Assembly: GCA_937890005.1 (NCBI GenBank)
Contig: CALBZA010000038.1
Location: 1-64,000 of the forward strand
Reading direction: 5' to 3'
Origin: an uncultured Verrucomicrobia subdivision 3 bacterium
GTDB taxonomy: Bacteria; Verrucomicrobiota; Verrucomicrobiia; Limisphaerales; DASXHY01
Length of the DNA: 64,000 nt
Each line of letters begins with the position of its first letter. The first letter of the stretch is position 1. The notes beneath the pieces are model-generated. The model searched no databases, was not told the DNA's origin, and saw only the letters and a list, made by a program, of their open reading frames with translations. The translations under genes were made by a program, and so were the position numbers. Of this stretch, positions 1-8,700 are shown one piece after another.

Positions 1-53
1 GGTGGCCGGTTTAATCCGCCCACAAGTGGCTGGTTTTGATCTGCCCGGTGACA
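1..53. mobile_element. Probable end of an insertion sequence cut by the window edge
   Basis: Two direct, nearly identical units of about 20 bases lie at 2-21 and 26-46 (both of the form GTGGCYGGTTT-AATC-GCCC), followed by CGGTGACA ending at 53. Paired subterminal direct repeats ending in CA resemble the multiple transposase-binding sites at IS21-family ends. The transposase genes would lie outside the window, so the family is inferred only. The repeat array starts about 70 bases further on. Confidence 0.4.
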
Positions 54-120
54 CTCCGTTCATCAACGACACACGAATCCAGAATCGATTGAACCCTTCA
101 CCGAAGCGTGATGCTCACAT

Positions 121-592
121 CTCCCTCTCTTCCCAGCGAAGCCGGAGGAGAGGGCTGGGGAGAGGAGGTGTTTGGCTGAGAATCCCCTCTCCCTAACCCT
201 CTCCCCGCGCTTCGCAGCGGGGAGAGGGAACTTTTGGGGGCGCGGGTGTCCTGCTGCACTTGGGCAGAAAGTGCCCAACGGAATGCACGCAAGGTGATTG
301 ATGAAGCATTCAGCCACGGCTTGATGCTCTCTCTTCCGAGCGAAGCCGGAGGAGAGGGCCGGGGAGAGGAGGTTTTCGGCTGAGAATCCCCTCTCCCTAA
401 CCCTCTCCCCGCGCTTCGCAGCGGGGAGAGGGAACTTTTGGGGGCGCGGGTGTCCTGCTGCACTTGGGCAGAAAGTGCGCAACGGAATGCACGCAAGGTG
501 ATTGATGAAGCGTTCAGCCACGGCTTGATGCTCACATCTCCCTCTCCTCCGAGCGAAGCCGGAGGAGAGGGCCGGGGAGAGGAGGTTTTCGG
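121..592. repeat. Tandem array of paired hairpin repeats (about 2.3 units of 204-213 bp)
   Basis: The motif GCGAAGCCGGAGGAGAGGG recurs at 136, 340 and 553, so the unit length is 204 and then 213 bp; the middle junction lacks about 9 bases. Each unit carries two hairpins. Hairpin A is best at 540-571, with 12-base arms beginning CCCTCTCC and loop AGCGAAGC. Hairpin B is at 197-228 and 401-432, with 12-base arms and loop GCTTCGCA. The two hairpins are close to reverse complements of one another. Open frames running through the array have repeated, low-complexity protein sequence and are not taken as genes. A degraded copy is seen near 60.8 kb. Confidence 0.9.
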
Positions 593-722
593 ACCGAGCT
601 TTGCCCATACTTCCGCGCCACGAAATATTCCCCCGGCTGCAAGCGAATGCGCGGGGAGAAATTTCTCTCAAATGGAATTTCGCGCTTTGAACCCCAAACG
701 AAGCCGATTCGCCGAAGTAAAC

Positions 723-1454
723 TCACCGTTCCGGCTGCAACAGCTCCTGTTGCACCGCGTGTTCTCCGCAGTCCGGCGCGGAATCCTGAAGCATCCGGTC
801 GATCAACTCCTCCACACCGGCCCCATGACTCGACCGCGTGACGTAGTGCGCCTGTTTTTTGAGAAATGGAAGCGCGTTCGCCACCGCAGCGGAATAACCG
901 CAGAACGCCAGAAACACATGATCGTTCTCCGCATCGCCGACCGCGATGGTATCCGCCGGTGAAGTCTGCAGTTCCTCCAGCGCCACGATCAGTCCCGTCG
1001 TTTTGTCCACGTTGTGCGGAAGCACCATGAGCGCGCCCTTGTTCAACACCACCTTCCATTTGAGCCCGAGCTTCTCGATTCCCTCCAGCACCACGCCATG
1101 AAAGTTCTCGTTCGTCGCAACGATGGTTCGTCCCACCGACAGCGGCGTCACACCTTTCAAGCGCAGGAAATCGACGAAGTCTTTCGGCGGCTCCGGCGCG
1201 ATCACGCGTTGCTCCTTCGTTGAAGGATTGAACAGCAGCGCTCCATTCTCAGCGACGATGCGGTCGAAGACGGCGGTGAACGGACAGACCTTGAACAAAT
1301 CCGGCAGTTCACGGCCAGTGACCAACAGAAGCTTTCGGCCCGCATCCTTCCATCGGCTCAACGCGCGAAAGGTTGCCGCCGACACTTCGCCATGCCGCGC
1401 GATCGTTCCGTCGTAGTCGGTCGCCAGCGCTGTGAATCTTCTCGGCTGGCTCAT
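723..1454 (-). CDS. HAD-superfamily hydrolase (Cof / sugar-phosphatase-like)
   Basis: A cytosolic phosphatase of 243 residues from the HAD class IIB (Cof/SPP-like) group, which usually dephosphorylates sugar phosphates or similar small molecules. The first motif is DYDGT at residues 14-18, with the usual nucleophile/acid Asp pair. LLVTGR at about 39-44 is motif II, and VGDAENDHVFL near 195 is the metal-binding GDxxND motif IV. The cap lies between motifs II and IV. The start ATG (1454-1452) overlaps the stop of the upstream ROK kinase gene in an ATGA arrangement, so the two are probably translationally coupled. A kinase next to a sugar phosphatase suggests joint handling of one sugar or sugar phosphate, but the substrate cannot be read from sequence. 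Confidence 0.88.
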   Translation of the reverse strand: MSQPRRFTALATDYDGTIARHGEVSAATFRALSRWKDAGRKLLLVTGRELPDLFKVCPFTAVFDRIVAENGALLFNPSTKEQRVIAPEPPKDFVDFLRLKGVTPLSVGRTIVATNENFHGVVLEGIEKLGLKWKVVLNKGALMVLPHNVDKTTGLIVALEELQTSPADTIAVGDAENDHVFLAFCGYSAAVANALPFLKKQAHYVTRSSHGAGVEELIDRMLQDSAPDCGEHAVQQELLQPER

Positions 1455-2425
1455 AGTTCCACCGCCTTCAGGGCTCGGTGCGCCGCACCGAGTGCGACCA
1501 CACGGCCTCCAAGTTTCGCCGGACGCACCTTCAACACCTTCGCGACCTCCGGGACGAGATATTCGTGCAAACCTTTTTCAATTTCCGGAATGATCCGCTT
1601 GCCCATTTCATCGATCAGACCGCCGCCCAGCACGAGCATGTGCGGGTTCAGAAAGTTGACGACGTTCGCCAGTGCAATTCCAACCACCCGCATGCGCGCG
1701 GCGAGCATGTCGGCAATGCGATCGTCTCCATGTTCAATCGCCCGCCGCAATGCGCCCCATCCAACCTTTGAAAGATTGCTGCCCACCTTTTTGTGAAGAT
1801 AAGGCGCCCAATCTTTAGAAGCCATGGCGAGCGCTTCGCTGGCAATCGCCGCCTTGCTGGCAATGCGATCGAGAATGCCGTGGCTCAATGCGGCTTCGCG
1901 TCCACCGACCGGTTGCGCGAGAAGGCATCCGACCTGTCCGCCGAATCCATTCGCACCGAAATGCAGTCGATCGCCAATGATCGCCGCGCCGCCCACGCCG
2001 GTGCCGAAGAAAACTCCCAGCACATGAGAAGATCCCACCGCGGCGCCGAGACGATGCTCCGCATACACACCGAGCTGAACATCATTTCCGATCACAATCT
2101 TTGCCGGGACGATCTCCTTCAGGAATTTGCCGACGGGATAATTCTCCAGGCAGAGCAGATTGGGTGAGCTGTTGATCTTCAGCTTCTCTTCATCCACCGA
2201 ACCGGCGCAACCCAGTCCGATGCCGACAATCTCGCGTTTCACCGATCCGGCCTTGCGTTCCAGGGCCTTCACGGATTTGACGAGTGTCTGGGTGAATCGA
2301 TCCCTTCCCTCGTCTGGAGACGTTTTGAATTTGATTTCGTGAATCAGGCGGCAACGCTCATCGACCAGAACGCAGAGCGTCTTCGTGCCGCCAATATCTA
2401 TTCCAACCGCAGCGGGTTTGTTCAT
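1451..2425 (-). CDS. ROK-family sugar kinase / glucokinase-like protein
   Basis: 324 residues, the usual length for ROK sugar kinases, which phosphorylate glucose, N-acetylhexosamines or related sugars with ATP in the cytosol. The N-terminal phosphate-binding motif GIDIGGTKT (about 8-16) and the second ATP-site motif GVFFGTGVGGAAI (about 136-148) are clear, and IGNDVQLG near 113 supplies the catalytic Asp. The C-terminal LVLGGGLIDE motif is also present. Unusually, the zinc-binding part of the family is absent: GGQVGCLLAQP stands where GExGHxxV is expected, so the His ligand is missing, and there is no CxCGxxGC cluster. No helix-turn-helix is fused at the N-terminus, so this is a kinase rather than a ROK repressor. 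It is the first gene of a two-gene operon with the HAD phosphatase. Confidence 0.87.
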   Translation of the reverse strand: MNKPAAVGIDIGGTKTLCVLVDERCRLIHEIKFKTSPDEGRDRFTQTLVKSVKALERKAGSVKREIVGIGLGCAGSVDEEKLKINSSPNLLCLENYPVGKFLKEIVPAKIVIGNDVQLGVYAEHRLGAAVGSSHVLGVFFGTGVGGAAIIGDRLHFGANGFGGQVGCLLAQPVGGREAALSHGILDRIASKAAIASEALAMASKDWAPYLHKKVGSNLSKVGWGALRRAIEHGDDRIADMLAARMRVVGIALANVVNFLNPHMLVLGGGLIDEMGKRIIPEIEKGLHEYLVPEVAKVLKVRPAKLGGRVVALGAAHRALKAVEL

Positions 2426-2778
2426 CCTGATTTCCTCGCGCGAACACTAGCCCACAACGTTCCGCGGACAATGGGGCGAGCTGCCTACTCGTGTTGACGC
2501 AAGGGGGCTACGGAGCAAAGGCGCCAGCTTTCCATTATTTTTGCAGCCGCCGAGGTAATGTGGCAGTCCTCATATAACATCCGCTTCACGTTAGCCGCGA
2601 AAGTTTTAAAACCGCTCTATGCACTGCTTTTCCCACCTTCTCCCTTGCGCCTTCGCGCCCTTCGCGCCTTTGCGTTGAAATTGGTTCAGCAGCGGCGTGT
2701 AGGGTTTTTCTGCCTTTGCCCATAGGAGTTCACCCACTTCCTGCTTTTCAAAACACCGTCATACGCTGGTCGCGCATT
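2426..2778. other. Intergenic region between the kinase operon and the NRPS operon
   Basis: This 353-base gap separates divergent transcription units and must hold the promoters of both. Bases 2640-2680 carry one unit of the 'cgccttcgcgcctttgcgttgaaat' repeat family that recurs at 27.6, 45.9 and 56.5 kb. No convincing operator or riboswitch was recognised. Confidence 0.6.
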
Positions 2779-5124
2779 ATGGGAACCTGCATTGAGACAC
2801 CGGCTGCGGATGCCGTGAATCCGCGGTTCACTGCCGTCAACACAGAATCCGCCGAGGAGACGGTGCGGCACAGGTGCATTCAACAATTGTTCGAGGCGCA
2901 GGCAGCGTCGAATCCCAACGCCAATGCCCTCGTTTTCGAACACCGCGAACTCACCTACGCCGAACTGGATTCCCGCGCAAATCAGGTCGCTCGCGTGCTA
3001 CAAAAGCACGGGGTGGGTCCCGACTCGCTCGTCGCCCTCCGCGTCGAACGTTCGCCGGAAATGATCATCGGCATCTTCGGCATTCTGAAAGCCGGCGGCG
3101 CTTACGTTCCGATCGATCCCGCGTATCCCATCGTCCGCCAGCAGGCGATTCTTTCCGATTCACGCACGAAGGTGCTCCTGACGCAGCAGCATCTCGCGCC
3201 CATTGCATTCGATGGAACCGTTCTCGATCTGAACGATACCAACCTGTTTGCTTCCGAACCGGTTTCCGCTCCGTCCTGTGAAGCTTCGGAAGAGAATCTG
3301 GCTTACGCGATTTACACGTCGGGTTCGACCGGAGCTCCCAAAGGCGTTCTGGTCACGCACTCCAATCTGCTCCATTCCACAAACGCACGCTTCCGTTACT
3401 ACACCGAACCGGTCGAACGTTATCTCCTGCTCTCGTCGCATTCCTTCGACAGTTCGGTTGCGGGTATTTTCTGGACGCTGTCCGCCGGAGGCGCGCTCGT
3501 ATTGCCGCACGAATATTCGCATCAGACGGCGTCGGAGCTTGCCGACCTGATTTCACGGCATCGCGTTTCGCATCTGCTTTGTCTGCCGTCGCTCTACAAC
3601 GTGCTGCTCGAACAGTTCGCCGCTTTTGGAAGTCTGCGATGCGTCATTGTGGCCGGCGAAACCTGTCCGCCTGCCCTCGTGGAACGTCATCACGCGCTTT
3701 TGCCGGGCGCCGTTCTTTACAACGAATATGGCCCGACCGAGGCGACCGTCTGGAGCACGGTTTACAAATGCTGGCGTGCAACTGGATATCGCACGATTCC
3801 GATCGGACGCGCCATTCCCGGCGCGGACGTTTACATTCTGGACGAACAGCTTCACCCCGTGCTGAACGGCGCAAACGGCGAAATTTACATCGGCGGACCG
3901 GGCGTTGCGCGCGGCTATTTCAATCGACCGGATCTCACCGCATCGAAATTCGTCACCGCATCGATCGATTCACTCCCAGCGACGCGTCTTTACCGGACAG
4001 GCGATCGCGGGCGCTGGCTTCCCGATGGAACCATCGAGTTTCTAGGTCGCATGGACAACCAGATCAAAATCCGCGGCCATCGCATCGAACTGGAGGAAAT
4101 CGAAGCCGTCCTGCGACAGCACAGCGACGTCACCGAAGCTGTCGTCATCGTCCGTGAAAAATCACAAAGCGGTCCGCCGAACGGCGAGACAGATTCCTTG
4201 ATCCTCAAAAAACTGAATGCCATGCCGCAGATCGATGCCGAACGGTTACTGCAGGAAATTGAACGTCAGACTTCGATTTCGGCTCACCATGCCGCGATGG
4301 TCCAGGGTCATGTTAATGCAACTCGGGACCGGCATGTCCGCCAGTCGTCCGAGTTCGACATCACCATTGAGTTCAAACAACCCGACTTCATCCAGCCGCC
4401 GCGAGCGACACAACGCAAATGGCTTTTGAATCGAACGCTGGACGAGTTCGAAGCCGACCTTCGCGAACTCAACACGCTGTCAAAACAGATGGTTCCCGGA
4501 GCGGAACCGTCGTTGCAAACGCTTCTCGCCGATCGCAGCCAGACAGAACTGTCCGAACCGGAAATTCTGGAGGACTGGCATATCCCGCTGATGCAGTCGA
4601 TGGCGAAGGCAGTCACATCGACACACGGCGACATCCTTGAAATTGGCTTTGGACGCGGAGTGGCTTCGGAGTTTCTCCAACAATCCGGTGTCCGCTCCCA
4701 CACGATTATTGAGTGCAATGATTCGGTGATCCGCCGCTTCTACGAACCGTGGCGCACGCGGCATGCGGACCGAAACATCCGACTTCTTCACGGCAGATGG
4801 CAGGACGTCATCAACTCGCTCGGAAGATTCGATGGCATTTTTTTTCAAACCTATCCCCTGAACGAGAGGGAATTCACGGCGTATCTGTCGCGCAGCATTG
4901 TGTTCGCCGAACATTTCTTTCCAACAGCGGCGTCACATCTGCGCGAGGGCGGAGCGTTCACGTATCTGACTCACGAGATCGATTCGCTCAGCCGGCGGCA
5001 TCAGCGACTGGTCTTCCGGCATTTCCAATCGCTCACAACGCGCATTCAGAAACTGCAGCTTCCAGACAACTGCGCCGACCTGTGGTGGTCCGATTCCATG
5101 GTCGTCGCAACAGCTTTCAAATAA
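2779..5124 (+). CDS. NRPS loading module, first part: adenylation domain with inserted GAMT-like methyltransferase
   Basis: From ATG 2779 this is 781 residues (an in-frame TTG at 2716 would add 21). There is no condensation domain, so it should start the chain. The adenylation core runs from about residue 25 to 450, with A3 TSGSTGAPKG near 180, A5 NEYGPTEATVW near 315, A7 YRTGDRGRW and A8 KIRGHRIELEEIE near 430. After A8, where the A-domain C-lobe should follow, sits a class I methyltransferase: DILEIGFGRG at 618-627, then IIECND and FDGIFFQTYPL. That combination matches guanidinoacetate/arginine N-methyltransferases rather than the usual NRPS N-methyltransferase. The protein ends with the methyltransferase at TAA 5122-5124; the missing A-domain end (A10) and the carrier domain are encoded 3 bases later in the same frame. 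Pocket residues read by eye are roughly D-S-A-L-I-A-E-V-W; the substrate is not assigned. Confidence 0.85.
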   Translation: MGTCIETPAADAVNPRFTAVNTESAEETVRHRCIQQLFEAQAASNPNANALVFEHRELTYAELDSRANQVARVLQKHGVGPDSLVALRVERSPEMIIGIFGILKAGGAYVPIDPAYPIVRQQAILSDSRTKVLLTQQHLAPIAFDGTVLDLNDTNLFASEPVSAPSCEASEENLAYAIYTSGSTGAPKGVLVTHSNLLHSTNARFRYYTEPVERYLLLSSHSFDSSVAGIFWTLSAGGALVLPHEYSHQTASELADLISRHRVSHLLCLPSLYNVLLEQFAAFGSLRCVIVAGETCPPALVERHHALLPGAVLYNEYGPTEATVWSTVYKCWRATGYRTIPIGRAIPGADVYILDEQLHPVLNGANGEIYIGGPGVARGYFNRPDLTASKFVTASIDSLPATRLYRTGDRGRWLPDGTIEFLGRMDNQIKIRGHRIELEEIEAVLRQHSDVTEAVVIVREKSQSGPPNGETDSLILKKLNAMPQIDAERLLQEIERQTSISAHHAAMVQGHVNATRDRHVRQSSEFDITIEFKQPDFIQPPRATQRKWLLNRTLDEFEADLRELNTLSKQMVPGAEPSLQTLLADRSQTELSEPEILEDWHIPLMQSMAKAVTSTHGDILEIGFGRGVASEFLQQSGVRSHTIIECNDSVIRRFYEPWRTRHADRNIRLLHGRWQDVINSLGRFDGIFFQTYPLNEREFTAYLSRSIVFAEHFFPTAASHLREGGAFTYLTHEIDSLSRRHQRLVFRHFQSLTTRIQKLQLPDNCADLWWSDSMVVATAFK
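4165..5121 (+). other. Inserted methyltransferase region within the split adenylation domain
   Basis: The segment between A8 and the stop codon. About 140 residues of linker precede a SAM-binding core starting near 4600. Key motifs: ILEIGFGRG (glycine-rich loop), HTIIECND (acidic end of strand 2), HGRWQDV, FDGIFFQTYPL and LREGGAFTYLTHE. The run IIECND...G.WQDV...FDGI...TYPL is characteristic of the GAMT/RMT2 family, which methylates guanidino nitrogens. Whether here it acts on an alpha-amine or on a guanidino side chain is open. Confidence 0.75.
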
Positions 5125-5127
5125 CGT

Positions 5128-5739
5128 ATGATCACCGCGGAACGGATAAACCATCTCACGCCCGCACAGCGCCAGCTGCTTCTCGAACGGCTTCAGATCG
5201 CCGGCGATGCCGCACCTGAAAAGGAACTTGTCGCTTATGTGGTATCGCCTGCCGGACGGAAGCCCTCCGCGGAATCGCTTCAGGCGCATTGCCGTTCGCG
5301 ACTGCCGGACTTCATGGTTCCGTCACGCGTCGTCGAGCTGCCGTCACTTCCCAGGCATCCCAACGGAAAGGTCAATCGCGCCGTCCTTCCGGCACTGGAT
5401 GCCGAAGCTGATCTTCAGCCCACGGTTTCAACGGAAACGAAGTTCGAGAACGAAACGGAGTCGAAGGTCGCGCAGATCTGGTCCGATCTGCTTCGCGTTG
5501 AAACTGTCGGGCGCACGGACAACTTCTTCCGGCTTGGCGGTCATTCACTGCTCGCGCTTCAGGTCATGGCGCGTGTGCGGGAGATGTTCAAGGCGAACCT
5601 GCCGCTGAAAGTTCTGTTCGACGCTCCGACGGTTGAAGGATTGGCGAGCGCGATCCTGAAGGCATCATCCGCGCCCTGCCGTTCGATTCCGCGAATCGCC
5701 CGGCGATCCGATTCGGACGCCATCACCGTTCAGACCTGA
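5128..5739 (+). CDS. NRPS loading module, second part: A-domain C-terminus and carrier (T) domain
   Basis: 203 residues, in the same reading frame as the preceding gene and separated from its TAA by three bases. After a short helix (LTPAQRQLLLERL) the protein gives the missing A-domain lobe: ELVAYVV near 30, LPDFMVPSRVVELPSLP near 60, and the A10 motif HPNGKVNR with its catalytic Lys at about residue 81. A carrier domain follows, with LGGHSLLALQVM and the phosphopantetheine Ser at 140. Taken alone it can neither adenylate nor condense. It makes sense only as the tail of the upstream module, either associating with it in trans or produced by stop-codon readthrough. No Shine-Dalgarno is visible before ATG 5128, so translational reinitiation is likely if the stop is real. 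Confidence 0.85.
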   Translation: MITAERINHLTPAQRQLLLERLQIAGDAAPEKELVAYVVSPAGRKPSAESLQAHCRSRLPDFMVPSRVVELPSLPRHPNGKVNRAVLPALDAEADLQPTVSTETKFENETESKVAQIWSDLLRVETVGRTDNFFRLGGHSLLALQVMARVREMFKANLPLKVLFDAPTVEGLASAILKASSAPCRSIPRIARRSDSDAITVQT

Positions 5740-5743
5740 GGAA
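5737..5743 (+). promoter_or_regulatory. Ribosome binding site of the second NRPS gene
   Basis: TGAGGAA overlaps the upstream stop codon and lies 7 bases before ATG 5751. It is one of the few strong Shine-Dalgarno-like sites in this window and supports the chosen start and operon coupling. Confidence 0.6.
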
Positions 5744-5750
5744 CCGCACC

Positions 5751-8700
5751 ATGCCGTACCCTGAACAACTCCAGACCGCTCCGGAAGCTCCGGCCTCAAC
5801 GTCCGATCGTGAACTGTGTCCGCTTTCATTCGCGCAGGAACGCCTGTGGTTCCTCGACCAGCTTCAACCAGGCAGCGCCGCTTACAATGTCCCCCAGGCG
5901 TGGCGGCTGAAAGGCGACCTCGACAAAGGCGCGTTCACCAAAGCCGTGAACACTGTCGTTCGCCGGCATGAAAGCCTTCGAACCACATTCAGCCGCATCG
6001 AAGGAAAACCGGTCGAAATCATCTCGCGCTACAAACCATTCGACATCGAGGTTGTCAGAATTGGCGCTGATAGTGAATCGGACGAAGCCGAAGCCATCCG
6101 ACGCACGTTGCAAGCAGCCGCTTTGAAGCCATTCCATTTGCAGCAGGGCCCGCTTTACCGCGTTCAACTTTTCCAACTTTCACCACAGGACCACATCGCT
6201 CTGCTCGTCGTCCACCACATCGTTGCAGATGCGTGGTCGTTTGAAATTCTCCGCCGTGAGGTGACCGCGGTGTACGAAGCTGCGATCTCGGGAAAAGAAA
6301 CATCGCTGCCGGAACTTCCGATCCAGTATCTCGATTACGCTCACTGGCAGCGCGAACGCATCACGGGCACGCTGCTCGCCGAACAGGTTGATTTCTGGAA
6401 GAGCTATCTCGCAGGTGAATTGCCCCGCCTTGAACTGCCGGGCCAACAACATCATCCGTCGAACTCGGACCACTGCTTATCCACACCATTCGTACTGGAT
6501 CGCGACATCACGGAGCGGCTCCGTCGGATCGCTCAGGACGAAGGCGCCACGCTGTTCACTGTGCTGTTCGCGGCGTTCAACGTTCTGCTCCATCGCGTCA
6601 CAGGCCAGCGCGACTTCATTCTCGGCACGCCCATTTCCTGCCGCGACGAGGCGGAAACTGAAAACCTGATCGGTCTGTTGGTGAACACGATTCCGCTCAG
6701 GACGGAAATTAAAAGCAATTCCACCTTCCGTGACCTGATTGGCGATGTGCGCGCGTCGATCTTTCAGGCCTTCGCCCATCATGAGACACCCGCGGACGAA
6801 ATCCTGAAAGCGGTCAACGTCCCGCGCGACGGCCAGGATCCGCTCTTCAACGCGGTGATGGCTCTGCACGGTGGATTCGCATCCGGCTGGTCTCTGGGCA
6901 ATGTCGCAGCGGAGATGGTCGATGTCGAAGTGCCGGTGGCAAAGTTCGATTTCGCGTTTCTCCTGGAGGAAACGGGCTGTGGAATCAAAGGGCGTCTCGA
7001 ACACAAAACCGATCTGTTCGACGACGCCTTCATGCGGCGCTTGCTCCAGCAGTTTCACCTGCTGCTGGATGGAATCGCACGGAACCCAGCACGCCTGATC
7101 GGGCAATATCCTATTCTGTCCGAGACCGAACGCCGGCTGGTCACGGCGGAATGGAATCAGACTGCGTCCGACCACGAACGCGACAGTTGCATCCATCAGC
7201 TGTTCGAAGCGCAGGCAAGGCAAACGTCCGATTCCATTGCCATCGAAGCGGGATCAACACAGTTGACCTATCGGGAATTGAACTGTCGTGCGGATCAACT
7301 CGCACAACGTCTCCGCAAATCCGGCGTTCAACCGAACAGCCTCGTTGGACTCGCCACGGAACGTTCCGCGAATCTGATCATCGGCATGCTGGCTGTTCTC
7401 AAGGCGGGCGCCGCCTACGTTCCCCTCGATCGCAATTATCCTCGCGAACGACTGCAATGGATGATCGCGGAAACAAAACTTTCCGTGATTGTTTCCGAAG
7501 GTGCGTTCGACTCGTTGCTGCAAAGTGGCGACGCAGTCAGTGCGGTGAAACTCATTCAGATCGATGCGGAGTCATCCGCTGAGACAAATACGCTTCCGGC
7601 AGTCACAGAAGTCAGTCCATTGAGTCCTGCCTACGTGATGTTCACGTCCGGATCCACCGGTTCTCCCAAGGGAGTTGAAGTTCCGCATCGCGCTGTGATT
7701 CGACTCGTTCGCGGAAACGACTACGCCAGCTTTTCTACCGACGAAACCTTCCTGCAACTCGCGCCAGCGTCCTTTGACGCCTCCACATTCGAGATCTGGG
7801 GCGCGCTGCTGAACGGAGCGAAGCTCGTGCTGTTTCCGCCGCACTCGCCGACGCTTGAGGAACTCGGACGCTTCATCGCGGAAAAAAAGATCACAACGCT
7901 GTGGCTGACGGCAGGCTTGTTCCATCAGATGGTCGATCAGCAGATCGAAGCTCTGAAGCCGCTGCGTCAACTGCTGGCCGGTGGCGATGTACTTTCGGTG
8001 TCGCACGTGTTGAAGGTGCTTCGCGAACTTCCGAAATGCCGACTCATCAATGGATACGGCCCTACCGAGAACACCACGTTCACCTGCTGCTGGACGGTTC
8101 CTTCCGATTGGCCCGGAAATCGGTCCGTTCCGATCGGCAGACCGATTCGCAACACACGCGTTTATGTCATGGACGAATTGTTCGAACCGGTTCCGATCGG
8201 AGTGCCGGGCGAACTGTTCGTCGGTGGAGATGGTCTTGCGAACGGTTATCTGAACCAACCCGAACTCACGCGAGAAAAGTTCGTTGTGGTTTCAACACCA
8301 CAAGCCCCACAGGGCGAAACACTTTATCGCACCGGCGATCGCGTCCGATGGCTGGACGACGGCACGCTTGAATTTCTCGGTCGCAACGATCGGCAGCTGA
8401 AAATTCGCGGTTTTCGAATCGAACCGGCTGAAGTCGAAACGGCGCTTTTGCGTCATCCTTCGGTCCGCCAGGCCGTCGCGATCGGTCATCGGAATGCCGC
8501 CGGTGAACCTGAACTGGTCGCCTACGTGAAACTTCACGATCGCGCCGTCCTTGACGATGCCGCGCTCAGAACGTTCCTCGCGGAATCACTTCCGCCGCAC
8601 ACGATCCCATCGCGGTTCATTCCGATTGAAGCCATTCCCCTGACGCCAAACGGAAAAATCGACACGCGAGCATTGCCATCTCCCGACAGCGACCTGCCGA

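Noticed and set aside
121..592. CRISPR array
   Set aside because: Unit length is over 200 bp and the whole unit is repeated, with no short repeat/unique spacer alternation and no cas genes.
63..671. Open frames of 140-200 codons through the repeat array
   Set aside because: Their protein sequence simply repeats with the DNA unit and contains hairpin-derived low-complexity runs; no start context or domain.
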